Source of the DNA: Ochotona curzoniae
Taxonomy: Eukaryota > Chordata > Mammalia > Lagomorpha > Ochotonidae
Length of the DNA stretch: 64,000 nt
Direction of reading: 5' to 3'
Assembly: GCF_017591425.1 (NCBI RefSeq)
Contig: NW_024466599.1
Coordinates: 76,860,501-76,924,500 of the forward strand
The notes under the pieces are model-generated. The model was given only the letters and a program-made list of their open reading frames with translations, did no database searches and was not told the DNA's origin. Every line of letters begins with the position of its first letter. Position 1 is the first letter of the stretch. Position numbers and translations under genes: made by a program. Below, piece after piece: positions 49,186 through 61,121 of the stretch.

Positions 49186-50288
49186 GGGTAAGGACACATT
49201 TAAACAAAGAAAACATTAGCCAGTATGAAGCAGATGGGCATATATTGAGAAACAGCATAATGAAAGCAGAAGGGCACCTGGAGACTGACAGATCCAGGAA
49301 AGCAATGGACTCAGTGTTGTGGTGTTGCAGTGACCAATAACCCAGCGATATTCTGTGAGCTGCGATTAGAATCACACTGGCAGCCACTGGGAGCTTTGAA
49401 GTGAACGCAAAGAACTGCCCATCCTGCCAGTCTGTTTGATTTGACCAGGAGCAGAGACAGAGCAGCTGGTCCCAGATGGGAGGTGCAGAAACAGGACAGA
49501 TCTGACAGTCCAATCCTCCCTCTAGAGCTGCATTGGGCAATAGTTTGTACAGGGAGGCAAAAGTGTTCCTCATGCACTGGGCTGGGAATGAACTCATTTC
49601 TGGCTGATTGAACTGCAATGAGGTGGCATCCTACAGGTTCCACTTGACACAGGTCCAGGTAGCCCTCAGACCTAATGGCCAGCAGATCAAGAAGTCTAGT
49701 AGTGGCACATGAGGTGTCATTTTGTACACCGTGGAGAGACTTTAAGACTGCAGGGACAACAGTGAGCTATGCTTGCACTGAGCTGGGAGTGAACTCACTG
49801 AGACTAATGCATTGCAGTGGCCCCACAGGTAAATAATACTGACTTCAGTATCATGCGAGTCAAAAAAAGTGTATGTCGCCCTCAGACCTAATGGACAATA
49901 GCTTCTGGCAAAATCAGCTCCACCAACAATCTAGTTATATAGGGCACCTGGTGTCTCCCTAATCCTGGGACCTACTCCAACTGGCAGTGAGAGAAAGATT
50001 GTACAAGCAACGGGGCAGCCTCAGCACAGCATCACAGGATGTGGAGACTGGTGAGCCAAGAGCAGGGGCTATGGAGACCATGGTGGAAGTCTAACAAAAA
50101 AGCCTAGACCTGAAACTTGCTGGAAGGAGCGGCACAAGTGACTGCAAACAAAGAGCCATGTACTAACTGCAATAGGTAAAACCAAACTGTTGACCTGTGG
50201 GTGACAAAGCTTAGAAACCCGCCCCAAGGAGAAGACTCTGATAACTAGATGTACAATGACCAAGAGCATAAGGGGAGACAGAGGCACA

Positions 50289-51049
50289 ATGAATATTACT
50301 GAAGACTTTCCTGCAAAGGAGCAAAAACCTTTGCCAACCTCAAAGTTAACTGAAGCAGACATCGAGAAAATGGAGGGATACAGAATTCAAAGCACTTCTT
50401 ATAAAGCTTCTTAACAAGAAGCATGTAAAGCAGGCATTCAAGGAATTCAAGGAATATGTCGCACTGGAAATGAATCAAACGAAAGCTGATATATCAGAAA
50501 TGAAGAAGTCAGTGGAGCAAATGAAAAGTACAGTGGAGAGTCTCCAAAATAGAATGAAGCAGGCAGAAAAAAGAATCTCAGAATTGGAAGATATTTCTTG
50601 TTACCAGAGGGAAACAAATGAAAAGTTGGAAGCAGAGCTGAGTCAAGCTAAAAAACGTATTCAAGAACTAAAGCACACTACTAAAAAGCCAAATTTCAGA
50701 GTTATGGGATTTCCAGAAGGTACAGAAAGAGAAGCTGAAATAAAAGGTGTATTCAATGAAAGACAAGGGAAAATTTCTTTAGTTTGCAGAAAGAATTGGG
50801 AAACAACACCCAGGAGGGACACAGAACTCTCAACAGGGTTAACCAAAAGCGATCTTTACCTCTAAACATGATAATCAAGCTCTCCCAGTTTGAACATAGG
50901 AAACGATCCTTAAATGTGCATATGAAAATAAATCAATTGACATATAGAGGGATGGCAATTAAATTCACTGGAGACTTTCACAGACACTAAAGGCTAGAAG
51001 AGAATGAATGACACATTCCTGATTCTAAAAGAAAAAAAAGTAAGAAGGA

Positions 51050-51129
<80 letters not shown>

Positions 51130-51332
51130 AAAGAAAGAAAGAGAGAGAAAAATTGTGGGTCCTGGATAACAAATCCAGCAAAGTTTTCCTTTGTCTTTGA
51201 AAATGAAATAAAATTCTTCCACAGCAAAGAAAAGGCAAAAGACTGCCTCTTCCAAACCTTCCCTACAAATGATACTTAAAAATGTTCTCTTAACAGAGAA
51301 GAGGCATAGCACCCACCCAAAGGCAAATGTGA
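50289..51332 (+). pseudogene. L1 ORF1 pseudogene (P3)
   Basis: Broken gene for the L1 ORF1 nucleic-acid chaperone. The ATG at 50,289 opens a short acidic N-terminal part that meets a stop after about 40 codons. The coiled coil is open from 50,470 to 50,865 (131 codons), with heptad-like runs, an RISELED block and the FRVMGFPEG motif that begins the RRM-like domain. A frameshift then moves the frame. The C-terminal domain is at 51,004-51,300 with PAK.SF and NEIKFFHSKEK, but an AAAG expansion splits it. The TGA is at 51,330-51,332. Confidence 0.88.
51046..51148 (+). repeat. (AAAG)n expansion inside ORF1
   Basis: About 24 units of AAAG, bounded by AAGG units and a final GAGAGA. It grew from the A-rich codons of a Lys-Glu-Lys stretch in the ORF1 C-terminal domain. 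The reading frame stays open across it from 51,004 to 51,279. Confidence 0.95.
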
Positions 51333-51390
51333 AGAACATCCCAGTAAAATAACAATGGAAGATGAAATCATTTAATAATCTGTTACTAAA

Positions 51391-51540
51391 ATGACTGAAC
51401 CAAATTACCACCCATTCATATTAACACTGAATGTAATTGGCTTAAACTCATCAATCAAAAGCCATAGATTAGTAGACTGGATTTAAAACACAAAACCCAT
51501 CCATTTGTGGCCTACAGGAGACACATTTCACCAACAAAGA
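51391..51540 (+). pseudogene. L1 ORF2 N-terminal remnant
   Basis: Start of the L1 ORF2 endonuclease domain. It has an LTLNV.GLN motif near residues 11-19, where the Asn is a catalytic residue in L1 endonuclease, then HRLVDWI followed by a stop codon at about codon 32. A shifted frame then reads to the ETH motif. Everything after about codon 50 is missing by family-level deletion, not by decay. Confidence 0.85.
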
Positions 51541-51631
51541 TAAGTGAAAACTATAGTTTATGGATTTTTTTTAATTAAGTTTATTTAATTTATTAGTTTA
51601 TTTAGTTTCATCTCTTTAAAAACACTTTCTC

Positions 51632-51952
51632 CGGCCCAGTGCAATCACGTAGCAGCTAAAGTCCTCACCTTGAATGCACTGGGATCCCATATGGGCACCG
51701 GTTATATTCCCAGCAGCCCCACTACCCATCCAGCTACCTGCTTGTGGCCTAGGAACACAGTCGAGGATGGCCCAAGACTTTGGATCCTGCAACCAAGTGA
51801 GAGACCCGGAAGAGGCTCCTAGCTTCGGATTGGCTCAGCTCCAACCATTGAGACCGCTTGGGGAGTGAACCATCGGATGGAAGATCTTCCTCTCTGTCTC
51901 TCCTCTCTGTATATCTGCCTTTCCAATAAAAAAATTAAAAATCTTAAAAAAA
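51632..51952 (+). mobile_element. CSINE nested in P3
   Basis: Plus-strand CSINE with AAACACTTTCTC just before it (51,619-51,631) and AAACACATTTTCTC after its A tail. Removing it rejoins the L1 sequence so that it aligns with copies P1 and P2. Confidence 0.93.
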
Positions 51953-52480
51953 AAACACATTTTCTCATTAAATTCTTCACTGACTCATAGATTTACGGTA
52001 GCATCATTTTCTTCAAGAAGCTTCTTGATTTTCTTCATTTCTTCAGCAATACATTAGTCATTCAGTAGCATGTTAGCATGTTATTTAGCTTCATAGCATT
52101 GTTAATCTCTTTTTTTTTTCTTCCAGCTGTTGATTTTGTTTTGTGGCTTTTCATTTAAGGGGATGTATAGTAACTGTGTAATGGAGACTTTCATATCCAG
52201 ATGTGAGGATACAATGCAGTATGCATTTCTACTTCCAGACAAAGATGGACTCCCAATGAAATTGTTAACTGTATCTTGATAATACGATGCTGCACTCTGC
52301 CATTGTCCAGGCCCACAATCATGGACATATGACAGTTTATGAAGAATTTTATTATAGTGATCACATAGGTTAACTTAGTGTAGGTGGGAGGAGAATTGGG
52401 AAGGGTTAAGGGAAATCCCCAGGTCTATAGAACTGCATCATAAAATGATAATAATAGTAATCATAATAAATGTTGAAAAA

Positions 52481-53721
52481 GCAAAAACCCTCAAACCCAC
52501 ACCTTTACGGGATGTCAGCCCATCAGACAGAAGCTTGACTTGCAGTGCCATGATGTCATTCCTGGTGTCTCTTTTTCTTTCTTAGCTGAATATTATACTG
52601 AATATTTTGTGAAATACCACCAACTGAATCACCATTGATTGGCCCAAGAATCAGCTTTCTTCCTCGTTGAGTCCTGGGCTCTTACGTGAGGTGAATGTAT
52701 TTTACCTAAAATGAGAAAGATTGTCTTTCTTGATACTACTTACATCATCTCAGTGCTAAGGCCTTGCCCAGGTCCTAAGCCACTGTTGACATAATACCCT
52801 GGCTACCTGGATCATGAATCAGCAGAATGAATTAAAACTCATTTCTGACAACATGGTAAATGTAATATTTTGAAAAATCATCTATCTATACAACACACAG
52901 GAATGCAAAAAAAAAAAAAAAAGACAGATATAAAGCAAGGGTAAGAACTTTACCTGTGCCCAACTACCAAGGAATTATGACAAACCTGCAACAATGCAAA
53001 CCAAGGAAAGGGGAGCAAACAGGATTAGGCAGCACTAATGCACAAAGCTCCAAAGGTGGTTGCAAAATGTACTTAATGTAAGCAGCAGCTTTTGCCAATC
53101 GGGTTTGGGGTCAGTAACTCGGGAACCCAAGAAAGTGGAAGGATGGGACCTGGATTGTGTGAGGGTGAATGGTGTCTCTCAGGGCCAATGCCTCAACCAC
53201 ATACCAAGGCACAAGCATTCAATCACACTTTGAAGAACCCCGGGCTCTGTAATCACAGGTCTGCACTCATGAAAGCTTGAGCTTTCAGTTTACATTCTTT
53301 TTTTTTTTTTTTTAATTTGGTCAAATAAGAAACCTGACATTAAATGAGCTAATGGCGGCAGGTGACTCACAGTGGCAAAAACAAATTGCTCATGGAGTTC
53401 AGATCAAATAAGCTTCATGAATCATCACATACAGGAGATGATGGAAAAGGACTCCCCAGGACCTCATCTCCTAGGGTTCTTGCAAGGAAAATGAAAATAA
53501 ACATGACTAAGGTTTTCCAAGGAATACATCCAGTAGTCACAGACCATTTAAGAAGCACAGATATGTTTGCAAATTGTACACATATTACTTTCCACAGGTG
53601 AAAAAATATTTAATAAGTGAAAAAAAATTTAAATGGGGAAGCATTATTACACAGCATATCAATCAGTTGCTTCAGGCACTTGCATTTCTTATTGGGAATG
53701 CTAGAATCAATTGCTGTCTCT
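52481..53721. other. Unassigned region
   Basis: A-runs lie at 52,906 and a T-run at 53,299. No repeat or gene is recognised. Confidence 0.5.
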
Positions 53722-53885
53722 GCTTTTGATTCAGTTTCTTGTTAATATGCACCCTGTTAGGCAACAGACAGGTAATCTTGGATCTCGCAGATTCAGCCTG
53801 GCTGAGCCCAGTTGTCACCTTCCTTTGGGGAGTAAACCAGCAGAAAGACATCTGTCTCTGTTCTTCAATGAAATAAAGTCAAAAA
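53722..53885 (+). mobile_element. Old CSINE 3' fragment
   Basis: Plus-strand remnant recognised by the CAGCCTGGCTGAGCCCAGTTG, GGGGAGTAAACCAGCAGAAAG and CAATGAAATAAAG blocks. Confidence 0.6.
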
Positions 53886-54839
53886 CACTGTGGGCACATC
53901 AAATGGCATATTAGATGCTGTTGAAAGGAGAAAACAATCCCCTTAAACACATGCACTCCAGAGCTAAATCGCAAGACGGTGACGCTGGAAGATGCGGGCT
54001 TCTGCAGGTGCTTCGTTTCACATGGTGTGATGAGGCTGGCGTCCTGATGATGGAATTAGCAGCCCTACGAGGAGGGACTTCCAACAGCTTGAGAGTCACT
54101 CCTTGCCAGCCCAGCACGCAGAAGGAAGTCCTGAACAAACACAACAGTGAGGCCCCACTCTCAGGAAACAGCCTGATGCTCCACACAGGTTTCACAACAT
54201 GGCAGTTCAAAAGGCTCATGCAAAAATGAGATTACCAGATTTTATTGCCAAAAAAATAAATCTTGAAATCCATACTTAGTTTTCTCATAATATGCATTTC
54301 CCACAAAGAGCCCTCATCGATTTTGTTACTTAATCCATCCAGTCTGCAATTATTATTTTGTTATGGTGACTAAAGACTCCTAAAACAAAAGTTCAGTGTG
54401 TGAAGAAAATATAAAAATTTCTTCGGAAATGGTCTCGAAAAAGAAAAAACATAATATAAAAACGAACAAAAAACAGGACAAAATTGGCAATGTTCACTGG
54501 CTTGAAAGTCCATTTCTCTTAGGTGTGCAAAAATGAGGCTTTGGAAGCTTTCAGAAGCGTAATTGATGGTGTTGGTCTGATGCACATTTGAAAAGCGAGC
54601 GAGGATCAGGTGCGTGAGGCCCACAAGACACACACGTGTTAGAAGATGACGGCTTCGTCATTCGGCAGCTCCACAAGTTGAAAGTCAAAGTCGCTCTCCT
54701 TACCCAAAATCACTGTTCTGTAGTTCAGAAAAGTCACAGAAAGATTTTAAAAGGACAACCCAGTTCAAAAAGTGTAAGAAGAGAAACAAGACAATCATTA
54801 TTCATAGATCTTGTTTTCTTATAAATTGCTATAAGAAAA
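53886..54839. other. Unassigned region
   Basis: Opposed frames of 102 and 104 codons overlap at 53,911-54,229. Neither is recognised, and at most one could be real. No repeat is assigned. Confidence 0.45.
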
Positions 54840-55240
54840 TAGATAATAGAAAAAAAACCAAAAACTGATGGAAATGGGCAAAGTTGCTAGATATACAATG
54901 ATAGGCTAAAATAAATGAGGTGTTTACACCCTGGATATCAACTGATAGGAAATTTTTCAGAAAGTATTATTCACAGTAGCAAAAATGATGTATCCGATAA
55001 GGAATACTTTACTTAGAGAAGCATGTTACCTAGATGGGTAAAACATCTAGGCTATGTTTCAAAAAGTTGAAGTAAGTTTACACAGAATGAAGCAAGAGGC
55101 CACTGCTCTAGATATAAAGACACCCTAACGTTATCTTGTTATCTTTTATCCCGAGCTAATGGAAAATGTCAGTGTAAATCCTGTCAAATTTCTCACAGTT
55201 TTTTTTTTCAGTTTTTACAAACTACACGCATTGCTACATT
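54840..55240 (+). mobile_element. Old L1 ORF2 fragment
   Basis: GGGCAAAGTTGCTAGATATAC, TATTATTCACAGTAGCAAAAA and the following blocks occur in the order of the region after the reverse transcriptase domain of ancient L1 ORF2. Not open. Confidence 0.65.
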
Positions 55241-55258
55241 GTATTAAGAATACTCATG

Positions 55259-58200
55259 CAGGTGGGTCTCAGGACAGGGTGTCTCATGCATAGATCCCAG
55301 ATGACAGCCACCATGTGCACCTGGGCAGCCAGTGCGCCATTTGGTACCAGGCTCCACCTGCTGGCTGTCCGGCCTGGGAGCTCTGGGGCTTTGGTTCTTT
55401 GAGTCGCTGCTTAGTTAGCTCCAGGTTGAACCCATTGTGCTTCTAGGATGTGAAGCATTCGTAAAGATTCCCAATGACTGTAAATCTTCCTTTGTAAAAC
55501 CTGTAATCACTGAACAATGCTGACCACCAAATACCAGTCCATGCAAAAGCTATGGCATGGGGCTTGTCCTGCAGAATCATATCATGTTATCTGACATGAT
55601 GATGGATCAGGAGAGGGTCACATTAAGCAAGCCATTACATTAACCAGCACTCAAGAAACATAACCGGGGGTACATTCTGTGAGGGATGTGTGGGCCACAC
55701 CCTGTGAAAAATTCTAGCCCCACTGATTATCTCAAGAGTTGGGGTGGTGATGGACTAAGCTAGGTGTGACCAAGGAGCCTGCCATCAATCACAGGTAAAG
55801 GAACCCCCAACAGTCTGGACTGGTCAGGGCAGCAGCACTCAAATGTGCATCCTGATTAGGGTGAGGGGTGGGCCAAGCTGCAACGTTCATCAGCTCATAC
55901 AAGGCCAAATGGAAGGCCAGATTGTGTCGGGGACTGGCCTAAACCAATGGCATGTATGAGAACTGGGTCTGGGAGTGGATCAAGTGGAGGAACTTGGGAA
56001 ACTCCCCTGGTGAGTCATAGCTCCTGCTGGTGAACAAGTGGTCCAGACCTGGGGGTTGGAGAAGCTGGGCAAAATAGCTCCAACAGCTGGCAAATGTGTC
56101 AGTTGGTAATGGAACAGGGTAGATCAGGCAGGACTGAGCAAACCTTAGCCCACAAGCAAAACTAAAGACCAGGACGGAGCACAGGTCATGCTGAGCTAGG
56201 CTTTTGTACGTACTGGTCTGCATGAGCCGGGAACGCTAAACCACAGTTGCTGGGGTCCTTGAGGTAGGTGTGGATGGCACGAAGGTGTGAGGAGAACAGC
56301 TCCCCTGCTTGGCAGGGCCCAGTGGAGCTTCCAGCTGTTTGGCAGGGCCCGGCGTATTTCTCTCTGACCACCCTGACGCTGTTTCACCCCATGGCTGCGT
56401 GGACACTCAAGCACCCCACTAAAAATTCTGTATTCTGTGAGACAGTTTTTGCAGGTTTTTGCAACCGATGTGAGCTTGAGAGTTAATGTCACTGATAATG
56501 TCTTGCTGAGTGGGCCTTTGACAATTTACACACAGGAGCACAATTAAGCCCATGCCATTTTTGGACACCTTATTGGGTACTTAACCATTGTCTTAGAATT
56601 TGGCCCAGGCATGTAGCACACCTTCTGGGAAGGGGCTTGAAAATATCCTAAATATTAATGCAAGTGATGGGAGTGAGAGCTGAAACTGCTATGGCAATAA
56701 ATATAGTTATTGTTATCTCAAAGGCTAGCCTGCCTTTGCAATTTTTTGGAGCCTAGAAAATGTAATTGTTTTAGCCACTTTTATAATTTTTAGCTAGAGG
56801 AATTAAGGATGTTTATTAATAAAAAAAAGCTTTTGATTATTGCTTTATTGTTTATGGAATTGTAGGAGTCTATAGTTGTAGAGCGATTTAACATTTGAAG
56901 TTTCTGTTTTAGATTTTAGGTTTTTTCCCTTGTAACCTATTTTCCCATTAAACGATGGGTAAATTGTAGAAGTAGAAATGTGGTGGGAAAGTACTACTAA
57001 TTAGCAGGTAATCGCATGTGCCTTGGCCTTGGAGTCCTGGCTGTTGCTCCATGGCTACTGTTGTAGAATAAACAATAGCTTGCTTTGAAGAATATGAATA
57101 CAGTATTTTGCAAAATTATCTTTAGGAGCACCTACTTAGCCTTGAAGTGCAGATGGAGTGACCAAATGTCTGTACATGCCCCCATAATTTTGAAAAAAAA
57201 AAATAGAATAGTTGCTTGTGCAGAAGCTTGAGAAGGGTTTTGAGTAAATAAAAAAGGACAGCTTTTTCCTGAGCTGTTGTGAGAACGCACCAAGTGTCTG
57301 TGTCTTTCTTCTTTCTTTATCGCCGACTCCACGCACCCTTTCCGAGGTCCGAACTCTGCTGGAACTGGACTCCAGCACACAGTGTATAAGGCAGAGGTTG
57401 GGACAGGTGAGTGGTTGCTGAGTCAGAGCAACCACTGGCATGCATGTGATCTAAGACTGGCTGGGAACAGGCACGGGTGGGGAGCTAATGGAATAACCCT
57501 AGCTGGGTTGAGGTTCCCACCAAGGGGCGTGTGACCTGGAATGGGGGGCTGCGTTCTGATCGGGAAATGGTTGTAGTCTCCCTTGGCACAAGGATGGACT
57601 GGGATTGGATCCACTGAGCCGAGCCAGACCCCAACACCCTCTGGTGTCCTGGAGGACTGGGATAGATGTAGGATGGACTAGGCAAGGTCTCAACCCCCTA
57701 CTGAGCCATGTGTGAGCCATGTGTGGGTATGGACAAACCATGGCTGGGCTGAAACATCCAACAGCAAGGACCAGTTTGGGTTGAAGGCCACTGTTCCTGC
57801 TATGACAGGAGGTGGACTGAGTACGGCTGGCTCATGGAACCACTGGTAAGCATGAAACCTGGCATTGGGCGAGGTTCTGATGGAGGAGCCTGGGCAACTC
57901 CTCTGGCAGGACACAGACCCGGCAGGTAAGCACAAGAAACATGATAGGAAACAGCCCAGAACAGGCCATGAAAAGCTACCCACTGGCATACATTTGGCAG
58001 GGGTCAGGGTAAATCTGCTCACATCACCCACTGGCAAATCCAAGCACCAGAACAGTATGGGTCGAGACAGGTTCGGTCGCAGCAAAAACTAGTGCACAAT
58101 AGGGAATGCCAAGGTGAGGTAGCCTGTACCGGAAGTGACCACAGCACCCAACCAGCACACGTGAGAAACAGGTGGGAGTGGGGGGGCAGAGCCAGCAGAG

Positions 58201-59308
58201 GAATAAGGGGTGGTTCCTTTGCTGGACAGTTACTTCCACTGGAGAGCATAGGCTGGGATGGGGGCACACCAGACTAGGCAGTGCTACAACACCTGTGCGC
58301 CTCATGTGGACTAGATCAGGCTGGGCTGATTATTCCTATTGGTGTAACCAAAATTAGAGTGGGTGAGGGTTGTTTGGGCTTAGCCACAGCATCAGCTGGC
58401 AGAAGCTGGCACTGGGGGCTAGTTCTGTCAAGTCAAACCACAGAACCATCTGGAGAGTGCATAATCTGGGAGTGGGAGAGGCCTGGGAGGGAAATAGTGG
58501 GATCCTCCCTCTTGGGTTACCACTTCCATGGGAGAGCATAAAACTAGGACAGCAGCTTGGGCGGAATGGGGTGTGGGACAGACTGGACTACTGTAACATA
58601 TACTGGCAAAGTAGTGTAGGGCGTGAGCCTGGTGTGGGTTATTGCGGGTCGCTCCAACTAGGCTGCAGTTCCCACTGGTTTATGCGAGGGCCGAGTATGT
58701 GCTGGGCAGAACCAGGCTGGACTGCAACGCCCATTAGTTCCAGTGGAAATAGGGGGTGAAAACAGAACCAACCCAGCAGTTGCAACCACCAGTTGATTGG
58801 GGTGATGGACTGTACTGGGCCCTGAACTTGCTGGCACATACAAGAATCTGGTTTGCGAACACCTCAGATAAAGTTTCTTTGGAGATCTCTCCAGTCAAAA
58901 TGCTGGACTCAGAACCCTAGCCAAGAAAAGAGAGAAGACAGAACAGGTCAACCAACCATCTCAGCTATATGTTGGCAGCAAAATATGGGGCAAACAGAGA
59001 CTCTATGATGGACTATGTCAATCAGTGGATTCTTCAATGACCTCATAGCGCTTGGAGTAGCAAGATTGGCAGCAATTCATAACTGTTGAAATATCAAAAC
59101 CACTTGAGCAAGAACCTCAGAGCATACCCTACATCTGGGACCTGGGGAGGGTGGGAAATTGGGTGAGCCTTCTCTCTTAATACCCCCCTTTAAACATGAA
59201 GGAAACAATATGGAAAAAATAATAGTCTTACCCACTTTCCTGTAGCCTGTGAACCTTTTTACCCTAATTAACTATGTAAAGATTGTCAAACTATAATAAT
59301 AATAAAAA
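55259..59308 (+). mobile_element. Element T, copy C, with target-site duplication
   Basis: The best-bounded copy. AAGAATACTCATG occurs at 55,246-55,258 and again at 59,309-59,321, straight after the AATAATAATAAAAA tail. The body is degenerate tandem sequence with the same anchor motif as copy A (for example near 55,982, 57,880, 58,193, 58,484 and 58,632). The last 450 bases match the 3' segments of copies A and D. It is about 2.9 kb once the nested solo LTR is removed. Confidence 0.82.
56260..57381 (+). mobile_element. Solo LTR of an endogenous retrovirus, copy 2
   Basis: Plus-strand LTR nested in element T. It aligns over its length with the minus-strand copy at 21,648-22,777. A poly(A) signal AAATAAA lies at 57,246-57,252, about 130 bases from the 3' end, followed by a GTGTCTTTCTTC region typical of U5. 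No internal retroviral sequence is present, so the provirus was lost by LTR-LTR recombination or never assembled here. The target duplication is not resolved. Confidence 0.75.
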
Positions 59309-59321
59309 AAGAATACTCATG

Positions 59322-59590
59322 GAAGGCGCAGGCTTGTGCACTGGTGGTAAAGCCATGAGTTAACACACCTGCCTCCATGTGATCATATCTGTATCTGATG
59401 TGGTGCTCCAGCTGCTGAGTCTAGCTTTATTCTAATGCAGACCCTAGGAAGCAGACGCATTTGGGTCCCTGGTTCTCATTTTTGCACAACTTACTGTACC
59501 CCACCACCAACCTCAGCCCTTGCTGTAGGAATTTGGGCATATATCAGTGAATGGGATTTTCTTCTTCTCTCTTTCTCTCCCTCTCTCTCA
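59322..59590 (+). mobile_element. Old CSINE copy
   Basis: Diverged plus-strand CSINE. Element T copy C inserted at its left boundary. Recognised by the AGTTAACACACCTGCC, GGTGCTCCAGCTGCTGAG and GCATTTGGGTCCCTGG blocks. Confidence 0.65.
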
Positions 59591-60045
59591 TGGAAAAATG
59601 CATAATGAAGCTTATAAAAAAAGAAGACATTCAGGAAAACCAATCCAGGTTGGTTCTGCCACACAGTCATGCAGAGATGCATAGCTGGGCCACAGAAATT
59701 AAAGAGAAAGTCTACAAGTTAATCTCCATGACAATTGCCTGAGGTAGTGCAAGCACATTCCACCGTAGAGTGGGAGCCCATCCCTTTAAAATGGTGAGGG
59801 TACATGTGGCTCTATGAGGTCCCTCACTCATGCATTAAATGAAAAACACATCGACATTCAGTGTCAAACTTGAAAACTCAAAAGGAAGGAAACACCATTC
59901 TAAATTCAGTAGTGGATTTGCAAAAGCAATATGCAAAGGTATAAAGAAAAATAACTCAATTTGAACACGCAGGAATAGAATCTGTGTGTGTTGAAGAGAG
60001 AGAAATGGAGAAGGAACTGAAAGAGAAGATTCTATCTGGGGAAAT
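59591..60045. other. Unassigned stretch
   Basis: No gene or repeat is recognised. Confidence 0.5.
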
Positions 60046-60370
60046 ACAATGGCTAAATTGGCTAATCCTCAGCCTGCAAATGCCAGCACCCCAAATGAGC
60101 ACTGGTTCACACCCCGTCTATGCCACCTTCCACTCAGCCTCCTGCTTATGGCCTGGAAACGCAGAGGAAGATGGTTTTAAGCCTTAGGACCCTGCACATC
60201 CATGTGGGATACCCAGGTGTAAGATCCAGATGAGATTCCTGTCTCAGATCATCAAGAGTGCTGGCTGTGGCGACCATTTGGGGAATGAACCCGAGGAGGG
60301 AAGATCTCTCTGTCTCTCTTTCCTTCTCTGCCTTTCCAACAAAAAGAAATAAATCCTTTTAGAAAAGAGT
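60046..60370 (+). mobile_element. CSINE copy 17
   Basis: Moderately diverged plus-strand CSINE. The tail reads CTTTCCAACAAAAAGAAATAAATCC. Confidence 0.82.
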
Positions 60371-61121
60371 AAGATACTGTGTAATATCTGTACTTATCTC
60401 ATATAAATGGCAAAGAATCAGTAATGAGAAAATATTTTAAGCAGCCAAACAACATAAGAGATATAAATGTTCTAACTGGAAACTGGGCACAATCAATCCA
60501 AGAACCCACCTGGAACATAATTTTGAAATGAAAAAAAAAATGTAAAATCTCTGAAATGATCAGAGAAGTAGGAGTAGTTGATTCAAGGGGATTGCACACT
60601 CATAAAATGGACAAACTATCAACTGCTTTGGTAGTAGTTATAGGGTGTGTATGTGGGGAGGAGGGGGGCACACAATCCTCTGACCAGGAAGTACTCTTAC
60701 ATCAGCGAGTGAGAGTGTGAGAAGGCACAGAAAATCAAAAGGGAAAAATATTAAGGTCAACATTGACAACTGTTTCGACTCTTGGAATACACATCCTGGA
60801 AATAATCCCGAGTGTATAGGAGCACCTAGTAGGATAGCAGATGCTTCCCAAGCATCTCTGATACCATGGAAACACCCTAACAGGAAGCATGAGCACCCAC
60901 AGAGGCTGACCTTAGGACAGCTGAGCCACCATGAAGAAAGGAATGCGCACCTGGAAACACTCCGGAAATTTCATAGAAAATGCTTTCCATGCAAAACTGT
61001 ACATACATTTCACACATTTTTGCATGAAAGTAAACTTTTATTTGTAATGATAGCATGTACTTTTATTTTGAGTTCAAATTTTTGAATGATTGTTGAAAGC
61101 TATTTAAAAAAATCATGAGAT
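60371..61121. other. Unassigned region
   Basis: A 122-codon plus-strand frame at 60,717-61,085 is not recognised. An A-run lies at 60,530. No repeat is assigned. Confidence 0.45.

Larger units (their letters stand above)
49168..52480 (+). mobile_element. ORF2-deleted L1 (HAL1-like), copy P3
   Basis: The most complete of three related copies. It has a 5' UTR (49,168-50,288), a broken ORF1 (50,289-51,332), an ORF2 start at 51,391 that stops being L1 just after the endonuclease ETHF motif near 51,530, then the shared junction, and a 3' UTR (51,966-52,480) ending in TAATAATAGTAATCATAATAA. A CSINE is nested at 51,632-51,952. The element is about 3.0 kb without the CSINE. No reverse transcriptase or cysteine-rich C-terminal sequence is present. 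It would have needed protein in trans to move. Confidence 0.85.

Noticed and set aside
48828..49340. 170-codon plus-strand frame
   Set aside because: It is a read-through of an old CSINE into the L1 5' UTR of P3. No known protein domain.
51025..51411. 128-codon minus-strand frame with FLSF repeats
   Set aside because: It is the antisense of the L1 ORF1 region and the AAAG microsatellite.
55246..59321. Complete provirus around the LTR in copy C
   Set aside because: Only one LTR is present, and the flanking DNA is element T on both sides. No gag, pol or env similarity was seen.
60717..61085. 122-codon plus-strand frame as a possible gene
   Set aside because: No recognisable domain, no start context or splice evidence, and it sits between repeats.
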